A stretch of 64,000 nt of DNA from Latilactobacillus graminis DSM 20719 (GCF_001436415.1 NZ_AYZB01000035.1:1-64000), one strand, 5' to 3'. Counted from the stretch's first letter, positions 12,799-21,868 are shown. Notes: generated by a model from the sequence alone, not told the origin. Numbers and translations are program-made.

Positions 12799-13246
12799 GA
12801 GTCACTTTCTCTTTCAACAAAATAGCAATAAAGACACAGATAACGCCGATTGTTAAGGCGAGATCTGCAACATTAAAGATGGGGAAATTAACAAATTCAA
12901 GTTGGAACATATCGACCACGTATTTGAGATGGAGACGATCAATAAAATTACCAATTGTCCCAGCTAACAACAACGTCAGCCCGATGCGGTAAAATTTTTC
13001 AGAACGGTCAGATGTATAAAACAAATAGCCAATTACCCCAAGGGCGACAAGTGTGACGAGGTAGAAAAACCACTGCTGACCGGCTAGGATGCTCCAAGCA
13101 GCGCCATCATTTTGAACGTAAGTTAAGCTTAAGATATTTGGCAAAACCGGTTTGGTTACTGCATAAGCGACGTTAGCGACAATCCAGCTTTTTAAAAGTT
13201 GGTCACCAAGGACGATGATTGCAGCTAAAATAATATAGATTAACAT
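12791..13246 (-). CDS. lspA: Lipoprotein signal peptidase (signal peptidase II)
   Basis: LspA cleaves the signal peptide of diacylglyceryl-modified prolipoproteins at the membrane. The 151-aa protein has four hydrophobic segments and both catalytic aspartate motifs, GNFIDRL near residue 103 and FNVADLALTIG near residue 125. The ATG at 13246 follows AGGAGGGTG. It is transcribed with rluD. Confidence 0.95.
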   Translation of the reverse strand: MLIYIILAAIIVLGDQLLKSWIVANVAYAVTKPVLPNILSLTYVQNDGAAWSILAGQQWFFYLVTLVALGVIGYLFYTSDRSEKFYRIGLTLLLAGTIGNFIDRLHLKYVVDMFQLEFVNFPIFNVADLALTIGVICVFIAILLKEKVTHD

Positions 13247-13353
13247 AACACCCTCCTATTCGTACAATCTATCATTCTCCTTAAAAAAAGCAACCTTGTC
13301 AATCTATTTTCGAACTGATGGACAGAAACAGCTACTTGACAACTGCCGCCAAT

Positions 13354-15027
13354 TTAAAACAGACCGCTAATTAAACCATCTTCGGTGACATCCATTTTTA
13401 AGGCTGCTGGTTGCTTTGGCAGACCTGGCATGGTTAGAACTGTACCTGTCATAGCGACAATGAAGCCAGCTCCAAGTTTGGGTAATAATTCACGGACGTG
13501 AACAGTAAACCCAGTTGGTGCGCCGAGTGCTTTGGGATCGTCTGAAAGCGAATACTGGGTTTTAGCAACGCAAATTGGTAAATGATCCCAACCATTTTGT
13601 TCAATCTCTTTAAGCTGATTGATGGCTTTTCCTTCAAACACAACATCGTGGCCACCATAAATCTCAGTGACAATGGTCGTTAGCTTTGCTTTGATATTTG
13701 TTTTGGGATCATACAAGGGATGGAAGTCTTGTGGTTGTTCTAGAGCCGCTAAGACAGCATGCGCCAAATCGATTCCGCCCTGGCCACCGTGTGCCCAGAC
13801 GCTGGTTAGGATTGCTTTGACGTTCATGGCAGCACATTTTTCTTGTAACAGTGTAATTTCGGCATCGGTATCAGTTGTAAATTCGTTAATTGCAACGACG
13901 ACCGGTACGCCGTAGCGTTGCATATTGGTAATATGTTTGGCTAAGTTACTAAAACCCTTTTCAAGTGTTCCAAGATTTTCAGTGGTTAAATCCGCCAAAG
14001 GCATTCCACCATTATATTTTAAGGCACGGACAGTTGCGACAATTACAATTGCGTCAGGCGTTTTGCCCAGTTGGGGGACCTTAATGTCTAGGAACTTTTC
14101 AGCGCCTAAGTCAGCACCAAACCCTGCTTCGGTAATCGCGATATCTCCGAGTTTCAATGCGGCTTGGGTGGCTAGAACGCTATTACAGCCATGGGCAATA
14201 TTGGCAAATGGCCCACCGTGAATCAAAGCGGGCGTATGTTCAAGGGTCTGGACCAGGTTTGGTTTGAGTGCGTCTTTTAGCAGCATTGCGATTGCCCCGG
14301 TGACCTCTAATTGGGCAACTGTGATCGGCTGACGATCATAGGTATAACCGATCACGATTTGACTAATTCGCTGTTTCAAATCGTTAATATCAGTTGCTAA
14401 ACATAAAATAGCCATCAATTCGCTAGCAACTGTGATGTCGAAGCCGTCTTGGCGAGGCACTCCTTGTACTGGGCCACCAAGGCCGATAACAACTTGGCGC
14501 AGCGCCCGGTCATTGATATCTAAGCCGCGTTTCCAAATAATACGCCGTGGATCGATATTAAGGACATTTCCTTGTTGGATATGATTATCAATTAAGGCAG
14601 CTAAGGTATTCACAGCGGCTGTTAACGCATGCATATCACCAGTGAAATGTAAGTTAATGTCTTCCATTGGGACGACTTGTGCGTATCCTCCGCCTGTTGC
14701 GCCCCCTTTCATCCCCATGACTGGTCCTAAAGAAGGTTCCCGTAAAGCGATGATAGCGGCTTGATCTAGTTGCCGTAATGCATCACCAAGGCCTACCGTA
14801 ACTGTTGATTTACCTTCCCCGGCTGGTGTCGGGTTAATCGAAGTCACTAAAACAAGTTTTCCGTCTGGCTGTTCCTTTAATCGCTTAATGGCAGCAAAGT
14901 TAATTTTTGCTTTATAGGGACCATATTGTTCTAAATCAGCGCTTTGTAATCCAATTTTTTCGGCAATTGTCGTGATTGGTTGCATTTCCTTAGCTTCATT
15001 TTCCTGTGCGATTTGAATATCTGACAT
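13354..15027 (-). CDS. fhs: Formate-tetrahydrofolate ligase
   Basis: Fhs makes 10-formyl-tetrahydrofolate from formate, THF and ATP, feeding purine synthesis and formyl-Met-tRNA. The 557-aa protein has the nucleotide-binding motif [17 protein letters not shown] near residue 65, and the conserved [20 protein letters not shown] and [14 protein letters not shown] segments. The start is supported by AAAGGAGC. It appears to be a single-gene unit; the promoter region toward the cold-shock gene is shared and divergent. Confidence 0.96.
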   Translation of the reverse strand: MSDIQIAQENEAKEMQPITTIAEKIGLQSADLEQYGPYKAKINFAAIKRLKEQPDGKLVLVTSINPTPAGEGKSTVTVGLGDALRQLDQAAIIALREPSLGPVMGMKGGATGGGYAQVVPMEDINLHFTGDMHALTAAVNTLAALIDNHIQQGNVLNIDPRRIIWKRGLDINDRALRQVVIGLGGPVQGVPRQDGFDITVASELMAILCLATDINDLKQRISQIVIGYTYDRQPITVAQLEVTGAIAMLLKDALKPNLVQTLEHTPALIHGGPFANIAHGCNSVLATQAALKLGDIAITEAGFGADLGAEKFLDIKVPQLGKTPDAIVIVATVRALKYNGGMPLADLTTENLGTLEKGFSNLAKHITNMQRYGVPVVVAINEFTTDTDAEITLLQEKCAAMNVKAILTSVWAHGGQGGIDLAHAVLAALEQPQDFHPLYDPKTNIKAKLTTIVTEIYGGHDVVFEGKAINQLKEIEQNGWDHLPICVAKTQYSLSDDPKALGAPTGFTVHVRELLPKLGAGFIVAMTGTVLTMPGLPKQPAALKMDVTEDGLISGLF

Positions 15028-15113
15028 ATCGTCCAGCTCCTTTTGTTTATGTAATACTTAGTATAGCTGATTTTATGCAGAATTGGCAGATTGGATACTT
15101 AAAAAGATATTCT

Positions 15114-15142
15114 TCGACACACTGGATTGTGCGTGGTAAAAT
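15114..15142 (+). promoter_or_regulatory. Promoter of the cold-shock gene
   Basis: TCGACA (15114-15119), a 17-bp spacer and TAAAAT (15137-15142) lie 40 bases before the cold-shock start codon. The untranslated leader would be about 35 nt, shorter than the long leaders typical of major cold-inducible csp genes. Confidence 0.6.
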
Positions 15143-15182
15143 AAGCATGGATTACTGAGTAACACTTCAAGGAGGGATTGTG

Positions 15183-15389
15183 ATGGAACGAGGAATTGTT
15201 AAATGGTTTAGCAATGCTAAGGGTTATGGCTTCATCAGCTACGGAGATGACGAGGAAATTTTCGTTCATTTTACTGCAATCCAAACTGACGGCTATAAAT
15301 CATTGAATCAAGATGAGCCGGTATTATTTGAGATTAAAGAAGGCGCTCGTGGCTTGCAAGCAGCGAACGTACAAAAGATAACAGCATAA
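15183..15389 (+). CDS. Cold-shock domain protein, diverged
   Basis: A 68-aa OB-fold nucleic-acid-binding protein. It begins MERGIVKWFSNAKGYGFISY, containing the RNP-1 motif KGYGFISY; the second motif reads EIFVHFTAIQ. In major Csp proteins these are KGFGFI and VFVHFSAI, so it is clearly of the family but somewhat diverged, with an insertion-free but atypical C-terminus. The ATG at 15183 lies 6 nt after GGAGGG; the overlapping GTG at 15180 is too close. Likely an RNA chaperone; cold induction is not shown by sequence. Confidence 0.9.
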   Translation: MERGIVKWFSNAKGYGFISYGDDEEIFVHFTAIQTDGYKSLNQDEPVLFEIKEGARGLQAANVQKITA

Positions 15390-15394
15390 AAAAA

Positions 15395-15430
15395 CAGGGT
15401 CAGCACATTTTAAATATGCTGACCCTTTTC
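15395..15430 (+). terminator. Terminator after the cold-shock gene
   Basis: GGGTCAGCA and TGCTGACCC pair around an 11-nt loop that can itself pair ATTT/AAAT, followed by TTTTCTTT. The A-rich left flank lets it also serve the convergent EbsA-like gene. Confidence 0.85.
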
Positions 15431-15431
15431 T

Positions 15432-15851
15432 TTATTTAGATGAAGTATTCAATGGCCAACCAGTTTGATTTAGTTGCGTGATTAATTTTTCTTGGGCTGA
15501 ACGACTAAGAAGTAATTGTGTTGGTTGGTAATCGAGTTCGTTGGTATTAATAAGGAACCCATGTTTTTGTACAATAATAGTGGTGACCGTTTCACGGTGT
15601 ATGGTCCGATGATATTTAGAAAGTGGGTGTTTGAGCGTGATGGTTGTTTCATCAAGCACTACACGATGCCCGCTAATTGCCCAAACTGTCAAACAGACAG
15701 CAATTAAGCCGATCAGCCACGACTGCCAGTTTAAGTCAATGAGTTCAAGTTGTACAATTAATGCGAGCGTATAAACAAAGCCAATCCAAGACCACATCGT
15801 CACAAAGTGGGCATAATTTGGTTGGTAAAATACGGTGGTTGTTTTTTGCAT
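15432..15851 (-). CDS. EbsA-like membrane protein
   Basis: A protein of about 139 aa with two adjacent hydrophobic segments (roughly residues 14-36 and 43-60), followed by a soluble domain with a PH-like beta pattern (VVLDETTITLKHPLSKYH, then TTIIVQKHGFLINTNELDY). The organisation and the position beside an RNase HI-like gene resemble the EbsA family of enterococci and lactobacilli, whose role is not established. The ATG at 15851 follows AAAGGAGTG; an ATG further upstream (15881) lacks a site. The assignment to EbsA is by resemblance and moderate. Confidence 0.65.
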   Translation of the reverse strand: MQKTTTVFYQPNYAHFVTMWSWIGFVYTLALIVQLELIDLNWQSWLIGLIAVCLTVWAISGHRVVLDETTITLKHPLSKYHRTIHRETVTTIIVQKHGFLINTNELDYQPTQLLLSRSAQEKLITQLNQTGWPLNTSSK

Positions 15852-15928
15852 AGGAACACTCCTTTTTACGCTTTGTATCATACCATTAACCTGACGTTGC
15901 TGTCAGTGAAAGGCGGTAAATTTTAAGA

Positions 15929-16324
15929 ATGATTAAACTTTATACTGATGCGGCTACGCGTGGCAATCCGGGGCCAAGTGCTGCGGGTATTTTAATTGTG
16001 ACACCGGAACGGCAATACCAACTTCAAGCCCCACTACCGGTTCAATCGAATCACGCCGCGGAATTTGCTGCGGTCCTCATTGGTTTGAAAAAATTAACAG
16101 AGCTGGGTTTAAACCAAGGGCGTTTGCAAATCAACGTTGATAGCAAGCTTGTTTTTCAAAGTTTGGAAAAACGGTACGCGAAACATTACCAAGCGGCAGT
16201 CGATCAGATTTTAATCGAAGAAAAGGCGTATATAATGGTACTTCACCAATGGGTGCCAGAACGGCAAAATCGGGGTGCGCACCATTTAGCGCAACAAGGA
16301 CTGCCCAAAATCACCACTTGCTGA
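15929..16324 (+). CDS. RNase HI-like / reverse-transcriptase-like family protein
   Basis: A 131-aa protein with the RNase H fold. The first acidic residue lies in IKLYTDAATRGNPGPSAAG, the second in NHAAEFAAVLIGL and the third in INVDSKLVFQSL. A C-terminal histidine segment (GAHHLAQQG) follows where the fourth acidic residue usually lies. This matches the short YpdQ/YpeP-type RNase HI relatives of Firmicutes. Activity on RNA-DNA hybrids is plausible but unproved for this group. Start at ATG 15929 behind a modest AAAGGCGG site; divergent from the EbsA-like gene. Confidence 0.8.
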   Translation: MIKLYTDAATRGNPGPSAAGILIVTPERQYQLQAPLPVQSNHAAEFAAVLIGLKKLTELGLNQGRLQINVDSKLVFQSLEKRYAKHYQAAVDQILIEEKAYIMVLHQWVPERQNRGAHHLAQQGLPKITTC

Positions 16325-16397
16325 TGGGTAAACTAGCACTTTGACTGTGGTTTTAGTAAACTAATGAATAACTTTAGAAACTCGGAGGACCGACTGG

Positions 16398-17855
16398 ATG
16401 GTTTTAATTACAGAAATTATTTCATTTATTATCTTCATTAATGCTTTATTGGCAGTGATTACGATTTTGAGACAACCTCGTGACATTGCTGCTACTTGGG
16501 CATGGTTATTGGTATTAATTTTAATCCCGATTGGTGGGTTTATTCTTTACATGTTTACCGGCCGAGGGTTATCACAAAAAAAGATATTTCAAAGTCAATC
16601 GCAAATTGATGATGGCCTTTCTGCGTTGGTCGATATTCAGCGTAAAGAAAATTATAAAAATGACCTCCTTCCGAAAAAAATGCTTTCCAGCGAAGCTTCT
16701 GAAATGGTGAATCTCTTTTTAAACATTAACAATGCCCCCGTTTTAAAGAATAACCATGTCAAAATCTATACTGACGGTCAAACAAAGTTCGACGCCCTCT
16801 TTGCCGATATCAAACAGGCGCAAAAAAGTATTCATATTGAATATTATACGATTTATAATGATCGATTGGGCAATGAACTACAGCAACTGTTGATTCAAAA
16901 AGCCCAAGAAGGCGTTTCGGTCAACGTTGTCTATGATGCTTGGGGCTCACAAGGCGCAACGCAAAAATGGTGGCGTGCGCTTGAAGATGTCGGTGGACAC
17001 GCGCGAACGTTTTTTAGTTCTAAACACACCATCACTGATTTTCGCTTAAACTTCCGTGATCATCGCAAAATTGTAGTAATTGATGGTAAGATTGGGTATA
17101 TTGGTGGTTTTAATGTCGGGGATCAATACTTGGGGCGGAGTCCGAAATTTGGACATTGGCGGGATACTCATCTACGGATCACGGGGAATGCGGTATTAGC
17201 TTTACAGGTCCGCTTTATGATGGACTGGAATGCCAGTGTGGAACCAGCTATTAAATTGACCTATTCAGAAGAACTTTTTCCAGTGGACCAAGTCCAAAAT
17301 CGTGGGTCAGCAGCCATGCAAATTGTCTCAAGTGGTCCCGATAAGCTGGATGAGCAAATTAAACTTGGCTATTTGAAGATGATCAGTACTGCCAAGAAAC
17401 GTCTATGGATTCAGACGCCCTATCTAGTCCCGGATGATAGCATTATTGATGCGCTGACCACCGCAGCAATGTCCGGTGTTGACGTCCGGATTATGACTCC
17501 TAATATGCCTGATCACCCCTTTATCTTCCGGGCAACAGAGTATTATAGTCAGCTCTTACACGCAGCAGGGGTTAAAATTTATCGCTATGAGGATGGTTTT
17601 TTACATGCTAAGACGGTGGTAATGGACGGACATATTAGTACGGTCGGTTCGGCTAATATGGATATTCGTAGTTTTAAACTTAATTTCGAGGCCAATACTT
17701 TTATTTATGATCCAGAAGTCGCTGCACAATTGGAGAAGATTTACCGTACGGATATGGAAAAGGCTTCCCTTTTAACAGATGAAGCAATTGCACAACAGTC
17801 GGCTTGGTTAAAATTTAAGCAAAAATTTTCCCGACTGCTTTCGCCAATTTTATAA
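16398..17855 (+). CDS. cls: Cardiolipin synthase
   Basis: The enzyme joins two phosphatidylglycerol molecules to cardiolipin at the membrane. The 485-aa protein has two N-terminal transmembrane helices (residues ~5-25 and 35-55). It carries two phospholipase D HKD motifs: FRDHRKIVVIDGKIGYIGGF near residue 220 and HAKTVVMDGHISTVGSAN near residue 405. The start follows CGGAGGACC. A hairpin terminator lies about 190 bases downstream. Confidence 0.95.
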   Translation: MVLITEIISFIIFINALLAVITILRQPRDIAATWAWLLVLILIPIGGFILYMFTGRGLSQKKIFQSQSQIDDGLSALVDIQRKENYKNDLLPKKMLSSEASEMVNLFLNINNAPVLKNNHVKIYTDGQTKFDALFADIKQAQKSIHIEYYTIYNDRLGNELQQLLIQKAQEGVSVNVVYDAWGSQGATQKWWRALEDVGGHARTFFSSKHTITDFRLNFRDHRKIVVIDGKIGYIGGFNVGDQYLGRSPKFGHWRDTHLRITGNAVLALQVRFMMDWNASVEPAIKLTYSEELFPVDQVQNRGSAAMQIVSSGPDKLDEQIKLGYLKMISTAKKRLWIQTPYLVPDDSIIDALTTAAMSGVDVRIMTPNMPDHPFIFRATEYYSQLLHAAGVKIYRYEDGFLHAKTVVMDGHISTVGSANMDIRSFKLNFEANTFIYDPEVAAQLEKIYRTDMEKASLLTDEAIAQQSAWLKFKQKFSRLLSPIL

Positions 17856-17960
17856 AAAATTGCTAATTATTTTTTTAAAAGGGTGTGATGCTTAATTAAT
17901 TTCAATTTAAATTTTTTTAAGTTCAATTCGGCATTGTTAGACGTGCTGTTTGTGGAATCT

Positions 17961-18065
17961 ATGGTTGTAAGGGGATTGACTTTATTTCAAAATATGGTTA
18001 ACTTAAAAACAGGAACATTGGCCAGAGTAATTAAACGAGCATTCGGGAACAGCCACTATAATTAG
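17961..18065 (+). other. Possible short transcript or 34-codon ORF after cls
   Basis: The 319-base gap between cls and nrdH contains TTGACT (17976-17981), a 17-bp spacer and TAACTT (17999-18004), which would start a ~70-nt RNA ending at the terminator 18049-18079. The same stretch is open for 34 codons from ATG 17961 (alternative ATG 17994) to a TAG in the terminator stem-loop; neither ATG has a good ribosome-binding site. The -10 box is poor. It may equally be only the 3' untranslated region of cls. Confidence 0.25.
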
Positions 18066-18079
18066 TGGCTGTTTTTTAT
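18049..18079 (+). terminator. Terminator between cls and nrdH
   Basis: ACAGCCACTA and TAGTGGCTGT form a perfect 10-bp stem with a TAAT loop, followed by TTTTTTATTT. It ends transcription from cls or from a short RNA gene and isolates the nrd operon. Confidence 0.9.
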
Positions 18080-18083
18080 TTAA

Positions 18084-18100
18084 TCACAATATATGGTGTT
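18084..18100 (+). promoter_or_regulatory. NrdR-box-like sequence upstream of nrdH
   Basis: TCACAATATATGGTGTT matches the NrdR box consensus (ACACWATATATWGTGT) with a palindromic core CACAATATATGGTG. It lies just upstream of the -35 box of the nrdH promoter. NrdR is the ATP/dATP-sensing repressor of ribonucleotide reductase genes. NrdR boxes usually come in pairs; the second would be the poorer GGTATACTATTT, about 42 bp on, over the -10 box. Confidence 0.6.
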
Positions 18101-18106
18101 TATTAA

Positions 18107-18135
18107 TTGCATCTTCGATTTCGAAACGGTATACT
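18107..18135 (+). promoter_or_regulatory. nrdHEF promoter
   Basis: TTGCAT (18107-18112), a 17-bp spacer and TATACT (18130-18135) lie about 40 bases before nrdH. Confidence 0.75.
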
Positions 18136-18174
18136 ATTTTTATTGATAAAGAGATTACAAGGGAGTTAACGATT

Positions 18175-18405
18175 ATGGCAAATATTACTTTATATACAAA
18201 AAACGGTTGTCCTCAATGCCGCATGACAAAACATTTTTTAGAAACGCATAACGTCAGTTTTATTGAACATAATATCAACGATGAACCGCAATATATTGAT
18301 TATTTAAAGGCACAAGGTTTCCAAGCAGTCCCAGTCTTAGAAGCAGATGGTCTTGAAAGTTTCTCAGGGTTTAGACCAGCTGAATTACAAAAATTAGCAA
18401 TTTAA
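18175..18405 (+). CDS. nrdH: Glutaredoxin-like NrdH redoxin
   Basis: NrdH reduces the class Ib ribonucleotide reductase NrdEF and is itself reduced by thioredoxin reductase. The 76-aa thioredoxin fold carries the redox motif NGCPQCRMTK near residues 10-19 and the typical C-terminal SFSGFRPAELQKL. The start follows AAGGGAG. It is the first gene of the nrd operon. NrdI, often placed between nrdH and nrdE, is absent here. Confidence 0.94.
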   Translation: MANITLYTKNGCPQCRMTKHFLETHNVSFIEHNINDEPQYIDYLKAQGFQAVPVLEADGLESFSGFRPAELQKLAI

Positions 18406-18433
18406 TGACCAAAGATGCTGAATTTTATTGGTG

Positions 18434-18477
18434 AGACCGACTCTGGGTGCTCAGAGAGTCGGTCTTCCCTTTTTTTA
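18434..18477 (+). terminator. Strong hairpin between nrdH and nrdE
   Basis: AGACCGACTCT and AGAGTCGGTCT form an 11-bp perfect stem with a 10-nt loop, followed by TCCC and seven T residues. It is a strong intrinsic terminator lying inside the presumed nrdHEF operon. It may act as an attenuator that lets nrdH be made in excess, or nrdE may have its own promoter. Confidence 0.8.
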
Positions 18478-18518
18478 AACCTAAAGTGGGTAAGATGATT
18501 AGAAAGTGGTGGCAAAGC

Positions 18519-20690
18519 ATGTCTTTAAAAGAGATTAAAACTGAAGATGTAACCTATTATGAATTGAATAACCAAATTAATATTCCGGTGAATGGTCAGA
18601 TTCCATTACAAAAAGATCAAGAAGCTCTCGAGGCTTTTTTAGCACAAAATGTCCAACCCAATATGTTGACGTTCAAGTCGCTACAAGATCGTTTGGATTA
18701 TTTAGTAGCTGAAAACTATTATGAAGCTGATTTTCTGCAGGCGTATCCTCTGCCATTCATGGAAAAACTGGATCAGTATTTAAAGAATCAAGATTTCCAC
18801 TTCAAATCATTTATGGCTGCTTATAAGTTTTATGCACAATATGCATTGAAGACCAATGATAATGGCTTTTACCTTGAAGATTTTAAAGATCGCGTTTTCG
18901 TGAATGCTCTCTACTTTGCTGATGGCGATCAAACATTGGCGATGCAAGTGGCAGATGAAATGATTCATCAACGTTATCAACCAGCAACGCCTTCTTTTTT
19001 GAATGCAGGCCGTGCGCGACGTGGTGAATTAGTGTCTTGTTTTTTATTGCAAACAACCGATGATATGAATTCAATCGGGCGCACAATTAACTCGGCCCTT
19101 GAGTTGTCGCGAATTGGTGGCGGTGTTGGGATTAGCCTTTCAAACTTACGGGGTGCTGGTGATCCAATCAAAGGCATCGATGGTGCAGCTAGTGGGGTTT
19201 TACCAGTAATGAAATTATTGGAGGATTCTTTTTCTTATTCAAACCAACTAGGTCAACGGCAAGGCGCTGGTGTGGTTTATTTAAACGCCTTCCATCCTGA
19301 TGTTGTTTCTTTTTTAGGTGCAAAAAAAGAAAATGCTGATGAAAAGTACCGGTTAAAGACTCTCTCACTGGGTTTAATTGTCCCGGATAAGTTTTATGAT
19401 TTGGTTAAAGCAGATGCTGATATGTATTTATTCAGTCCTTATGGGGTTGAAAAAGAGTACGGCGTGCCGTTCTCATATGTTGATATCACCAAAGAATACG
19501 ACAACTTAATCGCCAATGATAATATTAAGAAAACAAAGATTAAAGCCCGTGATTTAGAAAATGAAATTAGCAAGTTACAACAAGAATCTGGCTATCCATA
19601 TATTGTAAATATCGATACGGCCAATGCGGCCAATCCAATTGATGGCAAAATCATTATGAGTAACCTTTGTTCTGAAGTGCTTCAAGTGCAAACGCCATCA
19701 CAAATTAATAATCGGCAGGAATATGATGTTTTAGGAACCGATATTAGTTGTAACCTCGGTTCAACTAATATTCCGAATATGATGACTTCGCCTGATTTTG
19801 GCGGTTCAATTGAAGCAATGGTCCGGGCCTTAACCTATGTCACAGACCATTCTGACATCGATGTGGTCCCTTCTGTGGCTCATGGCAATGAATTAGCGCA
19901 TACAATTGGTTTAGGCGGAATGGGGTTGCATACCTTTTTTGCTAAAAACCACATGATGTATGGTTCAGAAGAATCAATCGATTTTACTAGCAATTATTTC
20001 ATGCTTTTGAACTATTGGACATTGGTTGCTTCGAACAAAATTGCCAGAGAACGTAAGACCACGTTTGCTAACTTTGAAAAAAGTAAATATGCTGATGGCA
20101 GTTACTTCGATCAATACTTAACCCAAGATTGGGCCCCTGAGACAGACAAAGTTAAAGCCCTCTTCAAAGACATTATGATTCCGACCAAAGCTGATTGGCA
20201 AGCCTTGAAGGCAGCTATCATGCAAGACGGTTTATATCATCAAAACCGTTTAGCGGTTGCCCCCAATGGTTCAATTTCATATATTAATGATACTTCTGCT
20301 AGTTTACAACCAATCGTCAATCGAATTGAAGATCGCCAAGAAAAGAAAATCGGCACCATTTACTACCCCGCGCCAGGTCTTTCAAACGATACAATGCCAT
20401 ACTACGAATCGGCTTACGACATTGATATGCGTAAAGTAATTGACATCTATGCCGCAGCTCAAAAACATGTTGATCAAGGGATGAGCATGACGCTCTTCAT
20501 GCGCTCTACGATTCCAGCTGGTCTTTACGAATGGAAAGAAGGCCGCACTGATAAGATGACGACTCGTGATTTAAATATCTTAAGAAATTATGCACACCAC
20601 AAAGGGATTAAATCAATCTACTACATTCGGACTTACACTGACGACGAAAGTGAAGTCGGCGCAAATGCGTGTGAAAGCTGCGTCATCTAG
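18519..20690 (+). CDS. nrdE: Ribonucleoside-diphosphate reductase class Ib, alpha subunit
   Basis: NrdE is the catalytic subunit reducing NDPs to dNDPs with the NrdF radical cofactor. The 723-aa protein starts MSLKEIKTEDVTYYELNNQI, matching the family N-terminus. Active-site cysteines lie in GELVSCFLLQTTDDMNS and in the NLCSEVLQ region, and the C-terminal shuttle pair in ACESCVI. Earlier in-frame ATGs (18447, 18495) lie in or just after the hairpin, so 18519 is preferred, with GTGGTGG about 8 nt upstream. Lacks the N-terminal ATP-cone, as expected for class Ib. Confidence 0.94.
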   Translation: MSLKEIKTEDVTYYELNNQINIPVNGQIPLQKDQEALEAFLAQNVQPNMLTFKSLQDRLDYLVAENYYEADFLQAYPLPFMEKLDQYLKNQDFHFKSFMAAYKFYAQYALKTNDNGFYLEDFKDRVFVNALYFADGDQTLAMQVADEMIHQRYQPATPSFLNAGRARRGELVSCFLLQTTDDMNSIGRTINSALELSRIGGGVGISLSNLRGAGDPIKGIDGAASGVLPVMKLLEDSFSYSNQLGQRQGAGVVYLNAFHPDVVSFLGAKKENADEKYRLKTLSLGLIVPDKFYDLVKADADMYLFSPYGVEKEYGVPFSYVDITKEYDNLIANDNIKKTKIKARDLENEISKLQQESGYPYIVNIDTANAANPIDGKIIMSNLCSEVLQVQTPSQINNRQEYDVLGTDISCNLGSTNIPNMMTSPDFGGSIEAMVRALTYVTDHSDIDVVPSVAHGNELAHTIGLGGMGLHTFFAKNHMMYGSEESIDFTSNYFMLLNYWTLVASNKIARERKTTFANFEKSKYADGSYFDQYLTQDWAPETDKVKALFKDIMIPTKADWQALKAAIMQDGLYHQNRLAVAPNGSISYINDTSASLQPIVNRIEDRQEKKIGTIYYPAPGLSNDTMPYYESAYDIDMRKVIDIYAAAQKHVDQGMSMTLFMRSTIPAGLYEWKEGRTDKMTTRDLNILRNYAHHKGIKSIYYIRTYTDDESEVGANACESCVI

Positions 20691-20779
20691 AGCAGAGTAC
20701 GTAATAGGCGTTTATGCTCTGTGGATTAGCACAGGCAAACGTAAGCGTATGTCTGCTGACACACGTTTCAAGTTCCACC

Positions 20780-20798
20780 CCAGCTGCCTGTCAGCTGG
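20780..20798 (+). other. Small hairpin before nrdF
   Basis: CCAGCTG and CAGCTGG pair around a 5-nt loop about 15 nt upstream of the nrdF Shine-Dalgarno site, within a 134-base nrdE-nrdF gap. There is no T tract, so it is more likely an mRNA stability or processing element than a terminator. Confidence 0.35.
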
Positions 20799-20824
20799 CC
20801 TACATACTTAAAGGAGTTCAGAAC

Positions 20825-21781
20825 ATGGCAGAAAATTATATTGCAATTAACTGGAATCAAGTTGAAGATCAAATCGATAAAGCGACTTGGGAAAAATTGA
20901 CCGAACAATTCTGGTTAGATACCCGGATCCCCCTTTCCAATGACTTAGATGACTGGCGTAGTTTACCGGATAACGAAAAATGGATTGTGGGCCATGTTTT
21001 TGGTGGCTTAACCTTGCTAGATACTTTACAATCACAAGATGGGATGGCAAGTTTAAAGGCTAATATTCGCACTCAGCATGAAGAAGCGGTTTTAAATAAT
21101 ATTCAGTTCATGGAATCGGTACATGCGAAAAGTTATTCATCCATTTTCTCAACGTTAAATACCCCGGCTGAAATTGATGAAATTTTCGATTGGACCAACT
21201 CTAACGAATTTCTACAATACAAAGCTAATAAGATTAACGACATCTATCAAAATGGTACCCCCTTGCAACAAAAAATTGCTAGTGTCTTCTTAGAAACCTT
21301 CCTCTTCTATTCTGGTTTCTATACCCCACTTTACTACTTAGGCAATAACAAATTGGCGAATGTCGCTGAAATTATTAAGTTGATTATCCGTGATGAATCG
21401 GTCCATGGGACTTACATTGGTTATAAGTTCCAACTTGGTTTTAATGAACTTGATAAGGCAGAACAAGAAGAACTACAAAACTGGATGTATGATTTACTAT
21501 ATGACTTATACGCTAATGAAGAAAAATACACCCACGAAGTTTATGACGGGACTGGTTGGACGGAAGAAGTTTTAACTTATCTTCGGTATAACGCTAACAA
21601 AGCTTTGATGAACCTCGGTCAAGGGGCCCTCTTCCCTGATAGTGCCGAAGATGTGAATCCCGTCATCTTGAACGGGATGTCGACTTCAACAGCGAACCAT
21701 GATTTCTTCTCTCAAGTTGGGAATGGTTATCGTTTAGGGAATGTCGAAGCCATGTCAGATAGCGATTATGACTTTGATTAA
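20825..21781 (+). CDS. nrdF: Ribonucleoside-diphosphate reductase class Ib, beta subunit
   Basis: NrdF houses the dimetal-tyrosyl radical site. The 318-aa protein begins AENYIAINWNQVEDQ. Metal ligands are visible in the helices ending NIQFMESVHAKSYSSIF (E, H) and IKLIIRDESVHGTYIGYKF (E, H), and the C-terminal tail MSDSDYDFD is the NrdE-docking peptide. ATG 20825 follows AAAGGAG; a longer in-frame opening from 20714 is untranslated leader. Radical assembly with Mn would need NrdI, which is not in this locus. Confidence 0.95.
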   Translation: MAENYIAINWNQVEDQIDKATWEKLTEQFWLDTRIPLSNDLDDWRSLPDNEKWIVGHVFGGLTLLDTLQSQDGMASLKANIRTQHEEAVLNNIQFMESVHAKSYSSIFSTLNTPAEIDEIFDWTNSNEFLQYKANKINDIYQNGTPLQQKIASVFLETFLFYSGFYTPLYYLGNNKLANVAEIIKLIIRDESVHGTYIGYKFQLGFNELDKAEQEELQNWMYDLLYDLYANEEKYTHEVYDGTGWTEEVLTYLRYNANKALMNLGQGALFPDSAEDVNPVILNGMSTSTANHDFFSQVGNGYRLGNVEAMSDSDYDFD

Positions 21782-21793
21782 GGATTAAATAAA

Positions 21794-21836
21794 AATAGCG
21801 CGTCGTACTTAAATTAGTGCGATGCGCTATTTTTTA
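21794..21836 (+). terminator. Terminator after nrdF
   Basis: AATAGCGCGTCGTACT pairs with AGTGCGATGCGCTATT (two mismatches) around a short loop, followed by TTTTTT. It ends the nrd operon. Confidence 0.88.
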
Positions 21837-21868
21837 TGGGGAGGTTAGCTAGTAGTTATCTCAGGATG

